Part shown: piece after piece, positions 16,435 through 25,451 of the stretch
Layout of the letters: every line of letters starts with the position of its first letter
How positions within the stretch are numbered: the first letter of the stretch is position 1
Assembly (NCBI RefSeq): GCF_026240015.1
Contig: NZ_JAPIUX010000008.1
Location: 19,354 to 83,353, forward strand
Length of the DNA stretch: 64,000 bases
Source of the DNA: Acetobacter farinalis
Lineage (GTDB): Bacteria; Pseudomonadota; Alphaproteobacteria; Acetobacterales; Acetobacteraceae
Direction: 5' to 3'
Notes under the pieces: model-generated
The model's input: only the letters and a program-made list of their open reading frames with translations
The model's database searches: none
Told to the model about the DNA's origin: nothing
Position numbers and translations under genes: made by a program

Positions 16435-17103
16435 TTACTCCACCGCAGCGCGCAGGCCTGCTCCGGCGGCCAGCGGGCAGAGCGGAATGGCGGCGGCCAG
16501 AAAGGCTCCCAGCAATTCCAGATCCGGTGCCCACGGCAGCCCGGTGCGGGCGGCATCAATGGCGGCAGCCCCGAAAATCAGCGCCGGGGTGATGAGCGGG
16601 AGCACCAGCAGGGGCAAAAGCACCCCCCCGCGTCTGGCCCCCAGCACGATGGACGCTCCCATCCCACCCACCAGAGACAGCACCATGGAGCCCAGCAGCA
16701 GGCCAGCCAGCAGAACAGGCAGGGTGGAGGGCGGCAGGCCCAGCATGATGGCCAGCGGCACGGCGGCCAGAAGCAGGGGGAGGCCGGTTGTCAGCCAGTG
16801 CGCCGTGATTTTGGCCAGAGCCACCAGCGAAGGCGGCAGGCCCAACAGCAGAAGCTGATCAAGCGAGCCATCTTCCAGCTCCGCGCTAAACAGGCGGTCC
16901 AGCGGAAGCAGGGCGGCCAGCAGGGCGCAGACCCAGATGATGCCCGGGGCCATATGGCGCAGCAGGTCAGGCGAGGGGCCAAGTGCCAGCGGGAAAAGCG
17001 TGCCGGTCAGAATGAAGAAGAGAACAGCGCCCAGCGTGTCCGCCCCGTGCCGCAGGGCCAGCCGCAGGTCTCGGGCCACAACGGCGCAGAACAGGGCCAT
17101 CAT
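16435..17103 (-). CDS. ccmB: Heme exporter membrane subunit CcmB
   Basis: This 222-residue six-helix inner-membrane protein is the permease half of the CcmAB complex, which with CcmC and CcmE drives release of heme-loaded CcmE during cytochrome c maturation (System I). It shows the family patterns R-D-L-R-L-A-L-R near the start, F-F-I-L-T-G-T-L-F-P-L-A, and a long run L-L-L-L-G-L-P-P-S. The start ATG at 17103 (a double ATG) overlaps the ccmA stop by four bases. Other ccm genes are not next to it here. Confidence 0.92.
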   Translation of the reverse strand: MMALFCAVVARDLRLALRHGADTLGAVLFFILTGTLFPLALGPSPDLLRHMAPGIIWVCALLAALLPLDRLFSAELEDGSLDQLLLLGLPPSLVALAKITAHWLTTGLPLLLAAVPLAIMLGLPPSTLPVLLAGLLLGSMVLSLVGGMGASIVLGARRGGVLLPLLVLPLITPALIFGAAAIDAARTGLPWAPDLELLGAFLAAAIPLCPLAAGAGLRAAVE

Positions 17104-17753
17104 GCCGCATCTCCTCTCAGGTCGGTCTCGCCCGTGCCCCACCAGCCCCGAGTCTGGTCCGGCATGCCGGGCAGGGCGAGGTGGCTGACATGCTCCAGAG
17201 GCAGCGGGACATGCGTTGTGGCAATCACAAGGCCGCCATGCGCGCGGTGGGTGGCAATAGCCTGCCCCAGCAGGTCAACGGAGGCCGCATCAAGCCCAAG
17301 GCTCGGTTCATCCAGCAGCCATAGCGGTGCCCGGGCCAGCAGCACGCGGGCCAGGGCGGTCCGGCGTTTCTGCCCGGCGGAAAGCAGGCGGGCGGGCAGG
17401 CTGGACAGATGCAGGAGGTCTACCGCGTTCAGGGCGTCTTCCATCTCTCCGCCTCCGGCGCGGGCCGAGATGGCCAGGTTTTCCCGCACGGTCAGGCTTG
17501 GTTTCAGCGCGTCCTGATGCCCCAGATACGCCACGCGTGCCGTGTGGGCGGTCCAGTCCTGCGCGATGGGCGTGCCCTCCCACAGGAGTGTGCCGCCATC
17601 CGGCCTGCGCAGCCCGGCCAGAACCCGCAGCAGGGTGGATTTTCCCGCGCCATTGGGGCCGGTCAGCAGCAGGGCGTCCCCACTGTTCAGGGTCAGGCTG
17701 ACGTCATCCAGCACCAGCCGGTCTCCCCGGAAAACCGAAAGAGATTCTGCCAC
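17100..17753 (-). CDS. ccmA: Heme exporter ATP-binding protein CcmA
   Basis: This 217-residue ABC ATPase has Walker A G-P-N-G-A-G-K-S-T, the signature L-S-A-G-Q-K-R-R characteristic of CcmA, and Walker B L-W-L-L-D-E-P. It partners CcmB. The GTG at 17753 is the first canonical start in frame, but no ribosome site precedes it. A strong AAGGAG lies at 17830-17835 and, exactly seven bases after it, the same open frame begins with ATC at 17820-17822. That would add a 23-residue extension (starting ISELFSPDAEQ). The annotated start is therefore uncertain. Confidence 0.9.
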   Translation of the reverse strand: MAESLSVFRGDRLVLDDVSLTLNSGDALLLTGPNGAGKSTLLRVLAGLRRPDGGTLLWEGTPIAQDWTAHTARVAYLGHQDALKPSLTVRENLAISARAGGGEMEDALNAVDLLHLSSLPARLLSAGQKRRTALARVLLARAPLWLLDEPSLGLDAASVDLLGQAIATHRAHGGLVIATTHVPLPLEHVSHLALPGMPDQTRGWWGTGETDLRGDAA

Positions 17754-18053
17754 CAGCCGGGGGCTGGCCGGGCCGGAGCGCTGCGAAGGCTGTTCCGCAT
17801 CGGGCGAAAAAAGCTCGGAGATGGGACTTCTCCTTAATGTTACCGGTTAAAGACCGCCAAAGCTGGCGTGCTCGCGTTCTCGTGGTTACGCACCCGCTTG
17901 TGTCGCGCCAGACTGCCGGTATGTTCTACCGTCATCGGGATATCAAGCCGGCCGCCCGGAAGACCGGGTGAGCGCAAAACGCCGCACTTGGCGGCGTGCC
18001 GGTTCCGGAACGGATCACCAGCCATCGGCTGTGATCGGGGAGAAGGGTTTACT
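17754..18053. promoter_or_regulatory. Divergent ccmA/acnA region with structured acnA leader
   Basis: The left part carries the AAGGAG site and possible extension of ccmA. The right part is the acnA 5' leader and contains two stable hairpins: CCCGG-AAGA-CCGGG (17955-17968) and CGCCGC-ACTTG-GCGGCG (17980-17996), 58 bases before the acnA ATG. Neither has a U-tract, so they are not classical terminators. They could stabilise the mRNA or bind a regulator; that is inference. Confidence 0.45.
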
Positions 18054-20747
18054 ATGAAGACGGTTGGGCACGATTCACTCAAAACAGGTCGCACGCTCTC
18101 GGTTGATGGCAAGACCTATCATTATTTTTCCATTCCCGAAGCGGCAAAGACCATTGGCGATATCAGCCGTCTGCCCGTTTCGCTGAAAGTGCTGCTGGAA
18201 AACGTACTGCGCTTTGAAGACAGCCATTCCTACACCGTGGATGATGCGAAGGCGATTGCTGGCTGGCTGCCGGAAGGGCGCAGCAGCAAGGAAGTGCCGT
18301 TCAAGCCTTCCCGCATTCTCATGCAGGATTTTACCGGCGTGCCTGCGGTGGTTGATCTTGCCGCCATGCGTGACGGCATTGTGAAGCTGAACGGCAACCC
18401 CCAGAAGGTGAACCCTCTGGTGCCGGTCGATCTGGTGATTGACCACTCCGTGATGGTGGATGTCTACGGCTCCCAGGACGCACTTCAGAAAAACATCACG
18501 CTGGAATTCGAGCGGAATGGCGAGCGGTATGCCTTCCTGCGCTGGGGCCAGGAAGCGTTTGAAAACTTCTCGGTTGTGCCGCCGGATACGGGCATCTGCC
18601 ATCAGGTCAACCTTGAATATATCGCGCAGGTTGCCTGGACTGCCAACGTGGGCGGAAAAGACTATGTCTACCCGGATTCGCTGTACGGCACGGACAGCCA
18701 CACCACCATGATCAACGGTCTGGGCGTGCTGGGCTGGGGTGTTGGCGGGATCGAGGCGGAAGCCGCGATGCTCGGCCAGCCCATTGCCATGCTCGTGCCG
18801 GATGTGATCGGCTTCCGTCTGACGGGCAAGCTGCCTGAAGGCGCAACCGCGACCGATCTGGTGCTGACAGTCACCCAGATGCTCCGTAAAAAGGGCGTGG
18901 TTGGCAAGTTTGTTGAGTTCTTTGGCCCCGCTCTGGACCACCTGCCGGTGGCAGACCGCGCGACCATTGCCAACATGGCCCCGGAATACGGTGCAACCTG
19001 CGGCTTCTTCCCGGTTGATACGCTCACGCTCGACTTCCTGCGTGAAACCGGCCGTGACGAACACCGCATCAAGCTGACGGAAGAGTATCTGCGTGCGCAG
19101 GACATGTTCCGTACGTCAGAAACGCCGGAGCCGGTCTTTACCGATATTCTGGAACTCGACCTCTCCACGGTTGTGCCCTCCATCTCCGGCCCGAAACGCC
19201 CGCAGGACCGCGTGGTGCTGAAGGAAGCCAAGACGGCGTTTGAAAAGGAACTGACCTCCTCTCTGGGTGTTCCCGCCAACGATGCCGATAAAAAGGTTCC
19301 CGTGGCTGGCACCAATTATGAGATCGGTCAGGGTGATATCGTGATTGCCGCCATCACCTCCTGCACCAACACGTCCAACCCGGCCGTGCTGATTGCCGCA
19401 GGGCTGGTGGCGCGCAAGGCTCGCGCACTCGGGCTCAAGCCGAAACCGTGGGTGAAAACCTCCCTCGCTCCCGGCTCTCAGGTGGTGACGGATTATCTGG
19501 ATCGCTCCAAACTCTCTGAAGATCTGGATGCCCTGGGCTTCAACACCGTGGGCTATGGCTGCACCACCTGTATCGGTAACTCCGGTCCGCTGCCGTCCCA
19601 CATTGTAGACGCCATTGAGAACAACGACCTTGTCGCGGTGTCTGTCCTGTCTGGTAACCGTAACTTTGAGGGCCGTATTTCCCCCAACGTGCGCGCCAAC
19701 TATCTGGCCAGCCCGCCGCTGGTGGTGGCCTATTCCCTGCTGGGCACCATGCGCAAGGATATCACGACAGAACCGCTGGGCGTCTCCAAGGATGGCAAGC
19801 CCGTCTATCTGAAGGATATCTGGCCCTCCAACAAGGAAATCGCGGATCTGATCGGCTCTTCCATCAACCGTGAAGAGTTTATCAACCGCTACAAGAACGT
19901 CTCCAAAGGCACCAAGGAGTGGCAGGATCTCAAGGTGGCCACAGGGTCTGAAACCTATAAGTGGGACCCGAATTCCACCTATGTGCAGGACCCCCCGTAC
20001 TTCAAGGACATCACCCCCGAGCCTGTGGCGCGTGGCGGTATTGAAGGCGCACGTATTCTGGCCGTTCTGGGTGACAACATCACCACCGACCATATCTCTC
20101 CCGCCGGGGCCATCAAGAAGGACTCCCCTGCCGGGCGTTATCTGATCGAACACGGTGTGGAACCGCGTGATTTCAACTCCTACGGCTCACGCCGCGGGAA
20201 TGACCGCGTGATGGTGCGTGGCACCTTTGCCAACATCCGTATCAAGAACGAGATGCTTCCGGGCACGGAAGGGGGGCTGTCCAAGCACTTCCCTGATGGC
20301 AAGGAAGGCGCGATCTACGATGTCGCCATGGAATACAAGAAAGAGGGTATTCCTCTGGTTGTGTTCGGCGGCAAGGAATACGGCATGGGCTCCTCGCGTG
20401 ACTGGGCGGCCAAAGGCACCCTGCTGCTGGGCATCAAGGCAGTGATTGCGGAAAGCTTCGAGCGTATCCACCGTTCCAACCTTGTGGGCATGGGCGTTCT
20501 GCCGCTGCTGTTCAAGGAAGGCACAACACGCAAGACGCTGAACCTGAAGGGTGATGAAACCATCACCATCAAGGGTCTGGAAAAAATCACCCCGCGGATG
20601 GACGTGACCATGACCATCACACGGGCGGATGGCTCCACGCAGGATGTGCCGCTTCTCTGCCGTGTCGATACACTGGACGAAGTTGAGTATTACCGGCATG
20701 GTGGCATCCTCCAGTATGTGTTGCGCGGGATGACCAAAGCTGCCTGA
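18054..20747 (+). CDS. acnA: Aconitate hydratase A
   Basis: AcnA interconverts citrate and isocitrate in the TCA cycle using a [4Fe-4S] cluster. The 897-residue length matches the AcnA/IRP1 group. Cluster ligands are Cys437 in S-C-T-N-T-S-N-P, and Cys503 and Cys506 in G-C-T-T-C-I-G-N-S-G. The swivel domain near the C terminus holds G-S-S-R-D-W-A-A-K-G. Several starts are possible in the long frame; ATG 18054 follows AGAAGGG and gives the canonical N terminus. High TCA flux enzymes matter for acetate resistance and overoxidation in acetic acid bacteria. It is a single gene bounded by its own terminator. Confidence 0.98.
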   Translation: MKTVGHDSLKTGRTLSVDGKTYHYFSIPEAAKTIGDISRLPVSLKVLLENVLRFEDSHSYTVDDAKAIAGWLPEGRSSKEVPFKPSRILMQDFTGVPAVVDLAAMRDGIVKLNGNPQKVNPLVPVDLVIDHSVMVDVYGSQDALQKNITLEFERNGERYAFLRWGQEAFENFSVVPPDTGICHQVNLEYIAQVAWTANVGGKDYVYPDSLYGTDSHTTMINGLGVLGWGVGGIEAEAAMLGQPIAMLVPDVIGFRLTGKLPEGATATDLVLTVTQMLRKKGVVGKFVEFFGPALDHLPVADRATIANMAPEYGATCGFFPVDTLTLDFLRETGRDEHRIKLTEEYLRAQDMFRTSETPEPVFTDILELDLSTVVPSISGPKRPQDRVVLKEAKTAFEKELTSSLGVPANDADKKVPVAGTNYEIGQGDIVIAAITSCTNTSNPAVLIAAGLVARKARALGLKPKPWVKTSLAPGSQVVTDYLDRSKLSEDLDALGFNTVGYGCTTCIGNSGPLPSHIVDAIENNDLVAVSVLSGNRNFEGRISPNVRANYLASPPLVVAYSLLGTMRKDITTEPLGVSKDGKPVYLKDIWPSNKEIADLIGSSINREEFINRYKNVSKGTKEWQDLKVATGSETYKWDPNSTYVQDPPYFKDITPEPVARGGIEGARILAVLGDNITTDHISPAGAIKKDSPAGRYLIEHGVEPRDFNSYGSRRGNDRVMVRGTFANIRIKNEMLPGTEGGLSKHFPDGKEGAIYDVAMEYKKEGIPLVVFGGKEYGMGSSRDWAAKGTLLLGIKAVIAESFERIHRSNLVGMGVLPLLFKEGTTRKTLNLKGDETITIKGLEKITPRMDVTMTITRADGSTQDVPLLCRVDTLDEVEYYRHGGILQYVLRGMTKAA

Positions 20748-20778
20748 CGACTTTCTTGTTCCATCGGAACATCAGAAC

Positions 20779-20809
20779 GCCGGCCCGGATCATTCCGGGC
20801 CGGCTTTTT
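20779..20809 (+). terminator. Rho-independent terminator of acnA
   Basis: A perfect 11-bp stem GCCGGCCCGGA / TCCGGGCCGGC with a 4-base loop and a following TTTTT lies 30 bases after the acnA stop. Confidence 0.93.
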
Positions 20810-20829
20810 GCCTTGAAAACGAACCTGTC

Positions 20830-21576
20830 GTGCTGGATGCGCAGGGAATACACAAAAGCTTTGGTGACGGTGATATTCTGGGGGGTGTCTCCCTTCAGGT
20901 CCGCAAGGGGGAGCTGGTCTCCATCATCGGTCCGTCCGGCTGCGGGAAATCAACGTTTCTGCGCTGCCTGAATTTTCTCGAAATTCCTGACCGTGGCACC
21001 ATAAACGCCATGGGTGTAACCATCGCGCGGAACGGCGGCCCATGGCGGCGTGCGGATGAGCAGATGGCGCACAGGCTCCGCACCCATGTGGGCATGGTTT
21101 TTCAGAATTTTAATCTTTTTCCGCATCTGAGTGTTCTGGATAATGTCCTGCTCGCCCCGCGTGTCGTGAAGGGGGACGCTGGTCCTGACGAGCGTGATGA
21201 AGCCATGAGCCTGCTGGAAAAGGTCGGGCTGGGGCGTGTGGCGCAGCGTTATCCGGTCTCGCTCTCCGGAGGGCAGCAGCAGCGGGCCGCCATTGCGCGT
21301 GCGCTGGCCATGCGCCCCGAAATCATGCTGTATGACGAACCGACATCCGCACTGGACCCCATTGTGGCGGAGGAAGTGCTGGGTGTGATGCGCACGCTGG
21401 ATGATGAAGGCATGACGCAGATTATTGTCACGCACGACATGCGTTTTGCCCAGGTGGCGTCTGATACAATCGTCTATATGGACGGGGGGCACATTATCGA
21501 ATCCGGTCCGCCGGAAACCCTGTGTGTGGACCCGGTGGATGACCGGACACGGCGCTTTTTGAGGACTGTCTTGTGA
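20830..21576 (+). CDS. Polar amino-acid ABC transporter ATP-binding protein
   Basis: The 248-residue ATPase is of the GlnQ/HisP type: Walker A G-P-S-G-C-G-K-S-T, signature L-S-G-G-Q-Q-Q-R, Walker B M-L-Y-D-E-P-T-S-A-L-D, and V-T-H-D-M-R-F-A switch region. It has the small insertion typical of HisP after the first strands. The start is GTG at 20830, 20 bases after the acnA terminator, with a poor ribosome site. Its stop overlaps the GTG of the fused receptor-permease gene by four bases, so the two form one transporter. Confidence 0.92.
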   Translation: MLDAQGIHKSFGDGDILGGVSLQVRKGELVSIIGPSGCGKSTFLRCLNFLEIPDRGTINAMGVTIARNGGPWRRADEQMAHRLRTHVGMVFQNFNLFPHLSVLDNVLLAPRVVKGDAGPDERDEAMSLLEKVGLGRVAQRYPVSLSGGQQQRAAIARALAMRPEIMLYDEPTSALDPIVAEEVLGVMRTLDDEGMTQIIVTHDMRFAQVASDTIVYMDGGHIIESGPPETLCVDPVDDRTRRFLRTVL

Positions 21577-23135
21577 AATACGGCGTGCGGTGCCCTCTGG
21601 CCCGGGTTTTAGCCTTTCCGCACCGGATTGTGTGCGCGCTGGTTCTGATCCTGCTGGCCGGTCTATGCGGGGCCGCGCCGCAGCCCGCCCACGCCCAGCA
21701 GCCCCTGCGCTGGGGGGCTGATGCCTCGGCGGATGTGCCCTATACATTTCATGACCCGAATGACCAGTCCCGGCTGACCGGCTTTGAGTTTGACCTGATG
21801 CAGTCTCTGGGGGAGCATCTGCGCACCCCTCTGCACTTTGTGCAGAATGACTGGGATGGCCTGATCCCCGGTTTGCAGCGGGGCCTGTACGAGATGGTGA
21901 TCTGCGGGATTGAAATCACCCCCGAGCATGCGGAAGGGATTGATTTCAGCACACCGTACTATGTGACATCCGAACGAATTGTGGTCCGGCGGCACGGGCC
22001 TGCCCTGACAAGTCTTGATGCGCTGAACAGCCATGTTGTCGGCACCATGAAGGCCACGCAGGCGGAACGGATTCTGGCCAATCATCCTCAGGTGCAGGTT
22101 CGTACCTATGAGGAAGAAACCAATGTCTTCATGGATCTGGTCAACGGGCGCACGGATGCTGTGCTGATTGATGGACCAATTGCCCAGTACTACGGCGCGA
22201 CCAACCCGGATCTTCAGGTGGTGGGGGAGCCGATAGGCACGGTCTCCTACGGGATTGCCTTTGCCAAGGGGCAGAACGCGGCCCTGCGCGAGCAGGTCAA
22301 CACCGCGCTGGATGCCATGAAGCAGGATGGCAGCCTGCACCGTATTCTGGCCCGGTGGAACTTGTGGACGCCACAGGTCGCACGCTGGTCTGAAGATTTC
22401 TCAACTCCCACCCTCGAACCGACAAGCTGGAATGACTATGTCGCGGCTCTGCACGGTGCCTCGGGCTGGCATGCGCGGCTTGTGCGCTATGCCGGCTTCC
22501 TGCCGCTGCTGGCCAAAGGGGCTGTTCTCACGCTGCTCGTGTCGCTCTGCGCCATGGTGCTGGCGGTGGGGCTGGGGCTTACTCTGGCGCTGCTCAGGCT
22601 TTATGGCCCGGCTCCGCTGGCCACACTTTCTTCCTTCTACGTGGAAATTGTGCGCGGCACGCCGTTGCTGATCCAGATTCTGCTGATTTTCTATGGTCTG
22701 CCGCAATGCGGCCTGAACCTGACACCCTTTGTGGCCGGGGTGCTCGCTCTTGGGCTGAATTATGCGGCATATGAGGCGGAGAATTATCGGGCCGGGTTGC
22801 AGTCCGTGGCCCGAGGGCAGATGGAAGCCGCGCTGGCGCTGAACATGACGCATGTGCAGGCCCTGCGCTATGTGGTGGTGCCGCAGGCGTTCCGGCTGGT
22901 CATGCCGGTCATGACGAATGATTTCATTTCCCTGCTGAAAGATTCTTCTCTGGTCAGCGTGATTACCCTGACAGAACTGACACAGACCTATATCCGCCTC
23001 TCCTCCACCTATTTTGATTATTTCGGTACGGGGCTGATGGTGGGCGGGGCATATCTGCTGCTGGGGCTGCCTTTTGTCCGTCTGGCCCGCATGGCGGAGA
23101 AAAAACTCTCACAGCCGCATATCCGGCGTCGTTAA
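21573..23135 (+). CDS. Fused amino-acid ABC transporter: binding protein plus permease
   Basis: The 520-residue protein begins with a signal-like hydrophobic segment (about 18-40) and then has a periplasmic type-3 solute-binding domain (about 45-265; blocks G-F-E-F-D-L-M, F-S-T-P-Y-Y, L-I-D-G-P-I). It ends with a HisM/GlnP-type permease domain (about 300-515) carrying the conserved E-I-V-R-G-T-P-L-L-I-Q and the EAA loop. Such receptor-permease fusions are known in Firmicutes glutamine transporters and less common in Proteobacteria. With the ATPase upstream it should make a complete importer for a polar amino acid. No separate binding protein is encoded nearby. Confidence 0.9.
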   Translation: MKYGVRCPLARVLAFPHRIVCALVLILLAGLCGAAPQPAHAQQPLRWGADASADVPYTFHDPNDQSRLTGFEFDLMQSLGEHLRTPLHFVQNDWDGLIPGLQRGLYEMVICGIEITPEHAEGIDFSTPYYVTSERIVVRRHGPALTSLDALNSHVVGTMKATQAERILANHPQVQVRTYEEETNVFMDLVNGRTDAVLIDGPIAQYYGATNPDLQVVGEPIGTVSYGIAFAKGQNAALREQVNTALDAMKQDGSLHRILARWNLWTPQVARWSEDFSTPTLEPTSWNDYVAALHGASGWHARLVRYAGFLPLLAKGAVLTLLVSLCAMVLAVGLGLTLALLRLYGPAPLATLSSFYVEIVRGTPLLIQILLIFYGLPQCGLNLTPFVAGVLALGLNYAAYEAENYRAGLQSVARGQMEAALALNMTHVQALRYVVVPQAFRLVMPVMTNDFISLLKDSSLVSVITLTELTQTYIRLSSTYFDYFGTGLMVGGAYLLLGLPFVRLARMAEKKLSQPHIRRR

Positions 23136-23438
23136 AGCCGCCTGAAAGGTCCGGTAAAGGCCTGAATAAGGATCCGGATGAAGGGTGGGGAAAATGGTCC
23201 GGGTGTCAGCATGGGCCAATGCGCGTACAACATGGCGGAACAGAGAAGAGGAGCCCTTGTCTGAACATGGAGGATGCTTCACAAATAAGATGAATAGCCT
23301 GATAATCTCGGATTATCATCTGTTTCTGCCTGATGGCGTTTGGTAACGGCGCGGTACCCCGCACGGCCAGTGTCTGAAGCGTTGTGCAGGCAGGATGCAG
23401 AAAGACGGCGGAATATCTGCTAAAAAGCCCGGAATTTA
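23136..23438 (+). other. Intergenic region upstream of the LysR gene
   Basis: No gene is supported in these 303 bases. They hold the palindrome described separately at 23300-23318 and presumably the promoter of the LysR-type gene. A terminator for the ABC operon was not recognised. Confidence 0.5.
23300..23318. promoter_or_regulatory. Perfect palindrome, candidate regulator operator
   Basis: TGATAATC-TCG-GATTATCA is a perfect 8-bp inverted repeat with a 3-base spacer, about 120 bases upstream of the LysR-type start. It has the size and dyad form of a transcription-factor site. Autoregulation by the LysR protein is the simplest reading; a site for another regulator is possible. Confidence 0.5.
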
Positions 23439-24344
23439 ATGGATCTTCTTTCTGCCCTTCACAGCTTTGTCCGCGTGGCGGCCACAGGCTCTTTTTCCGC
23501 TGTCTCGCGTGAGACAGGGGTCAGTCAACCCACCATCTCGCGCCATATCGCCCTGCTGGAAGCGCATTATGGCACCACGCTGTTTGCGCGCACCACCCGC
23601 AGCCTGATGATGACGGAAGACGGGCGCAGCCTCCTGCCCCACGCCTATGAAGTGCTGGAAATTCTGGAAACGGCGGAAACTGTTCTGGGCCGCAGGCGTG
23701 CGTCCGTGTCCGGTCTGGTCCGGCTGGGGATGACAACCGCATTCGGCTTGTATTTTACCCGCAGGCTGGGCGACCTGCTGGAACGCCATCCTGATCTGTC
23801 CGTGGAAGCCGTGATCCGTGACGGGTTTGGTGATCTGGTGGAAGAGGGGCTCGATCTGGCCGTGCGGGTGGGGGATATTGCCGAAGGCTCCCTGATTGCC
23901 CGCAAGCTGGGCGTGGTGCGTAAATGGCTGGTGGTCTCTCCGGCGTGTCTGGCCCGGTGCGGCACGCCGCAACACCCCAGAGAACTCCCGGAATATCCGG
24001 CCATTGTTTATAATTATGGCGGAGGCCGCCATGACTGGCATTTCTTCCGGGATGACGAAGAAAGTGTGATTGCCCCTTCCACCGTCTTCCGGGCAAACAG
24101 CAGTGAGGCCGTACTGTGTGCGGTATCGGCCGATGTCGGGATTGGTCTGCTGCCGGAGTTTCAGGTGCGTGATGCCGTGCGGGAAGGCAGGCTGGTCAGA
24201 CTGTTTGCAGACTGGCGTATTCCCGATCTGCCTTTTTATGCCGTGCATACCGGCCCGCGCACGCTGCCGCTGCGCACCCGGACGGTGCTTGATTTCCTGG
24301 TTGAGGTCTCGTCAGAAGTTCTGCGGGACGACAGGGAGCCTTAA
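23439..24344 (+). CDS. LysR family transcriptional regulator
   Basis: The 301-residue protein has an N-terminal winged helix-turn-helix (A-L-H-S-F-V-R-V-A-A-T-G-S-F-S-A-V... through S-Q-P-T-I-S-R-H-I-A-L-L-E) and a C-terminal periplasmic-binding-like effector domain ending near residue 295. It resembles the CrgA/AaeR branch by its W-L-V-V-S-P and G-I-G-L-L-P-E-F blocks. The effector is unknown. Its target may be its own promoter or a distant gene, because neither neighbour is divergent from it. Confidence 0.92.
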   Translation: MDLLSALHSFVRVAATGSFSAVSRETGVSQPTISRHIALLEAHYGTTLFARTTRSLMMTEDGRSLLPHAYEVLEILETAETVLGRRRASVSGLVRLGMTTAFGLYFTRRLGDLLERHPDLSVEAVIRDGFGDLVEEGLDLAVRVGDIAEGSLIARKLGVVRKWLVVSPACLARCGTPQHPRELPEYPAIVYNYGGGRHDWHFFRDDEESVIAPSTVFRANSSEAVLCAVSADVGIGLLPEFQVRDAVREGRLVRLFADWRIPDLPFYAVHTGPRTLPLRTRTVLDFLVEVSSEVLRDDREP

Positions 24345-24406
24345 AAGGGCCGCTCTGCGGGGGGCTTTCCAGAGAGCGCCCCGAAGGGCGTTTGGCAGCC
24401 CCGGCC

Positions 24407-25369
24407 TTAACCGTGGAAGCCGGGGTCCGTTGTGGCGGCAGCAGGCAGGCGGCTGCCGGAGTCCAGCGTGCCATTATAGCCTTTACGCAGGTAAGGCAGC
24501 CAGCCTTGCAGCCAATGGTCCGTGCGGCCAACAAAATCCGCAACAACGGGGGAGCTGGCCATTCCGGCGTGAGACCAGTCTTCCGGTGCGCCGGGCACAG
24601 CTTTCTGGCCAGCCAGAGCCGGGCTGAGCAGGGTGTGAATGGTTGCGAAATCCACTCCCGTGCCGGATTTGCTTTTTTCAATATGCGTCCATGCGGCATC
24701 CACCAGCACGGGGGGCAGATCAAAGCCCATCATGCCCAGCCGTTGCAGCGCGGGTGGAATGAAGAGCGGGCTGCTCAGCAGGCCCTGAAGCGCCTGATTG
24801 GATGTGAGGAACAGATTGTTCACCACCCGGATGGGGGAGGTCATCCAGCATTCTGTCTGCTTGCCGTCCTGCGGCAGGTCATTCACGGTAAAATTGAAGG
24901 TGCTGTGGCACTGGTCCTGAAGCATCTGGGTGTCAGAGGCGGGCAGAGATTGCGTGGTGGCCTGCGCAATCATGAAACCGGTGACGACACCCTGCTCGGA
25001 ACGCACGAAAATGGAGGTCAGAATTTCCCCGTGTGAAATATCATCCTGATAATTCAGCACCGGGTGCCACTTGCCCGCAGGGAGCGGGAGCTGACGTCCG
25101 GCAAACGGAATCACGCCTTCAAACTGCGCATCCATCGGGGGTTGTGAGACCATGCGGCGGCCTTCATCCGCGCTTGCGTCTGCTGCCGGAGCGGCGGAAG
25201 AGCGGCCCAGCATCTGGCCGACTTTCGCGGTCATGGTCCCGTAATACGGTAGCTGGCGTGTAAGCCAGGGAGCCGGGAACAGCACGGAAAACAGGCCGCA
25301 TACACCGGTGGTGATCAGGGCGGTGCGCCACAGGGGCGCGCGGTGCCAGAGGCGGGTAAAAGCGGACAT
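24407..25369 (-). CDS. Uncharacterised membrane-anchored protein, AAA+ cassette third gene
   Basis: This 320-residue protein has one N-terminal transmembrane anchor (about residues 15-34) and a large C-terminal domain, likely periplasmic. No family was recognised. Visible features are a P-P-M-D-A-Q-F-E-G-V-I-P-F segment, three scattered Cys (including S-D-T-Q-M-L-Q-D-Q-C-H and T-E-C-W-M), and a D-W-S-H-A-G-M motif near the C terminus. It follows the AAA+ ATPase gene by 82 bases on the same strand and is probably in the same transcript. A role as periplasmic partner or target of that ATPase is inference only. Confidence 0.7.
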   Translation of the reverse strand: MSAFTRLWHRAPLWRTALITTGVCGLFSVLFPAPWLTRQLPYYGTMTAKVGQMLGRSSAAPAADASADEGRRMVSQPPMDAQFEGVIPFAGRQLPLPAGKWHPVLNYQDDISHGEILTSIFVRSEQGVVTGFMIAQATTQSLPASDTQMLQDQCHSTFNFTVNDLPQDGKQTECWMTSPIRVVNNLFLTSNQALQGLLSSPLFIPPALQRLGMMGFDLPPVLVDAAWTHIEKSKSGTGVDFATIHTLLSPALAGQKAVPGAPEDWSHAGMASSPVVADFVGRTDHWLQGWLPYLRKGYNGTLDSGSRLPAAATTDPGFHG

Positions 25370-25451
25370 GCCGGGGCTCAGTTCACACAGGTCAGGGGCG
25401 GACGGGGCCAGCCAGGGGGTGAACCGTGGGCTGGCCTTGCGGAGGAGGTCT

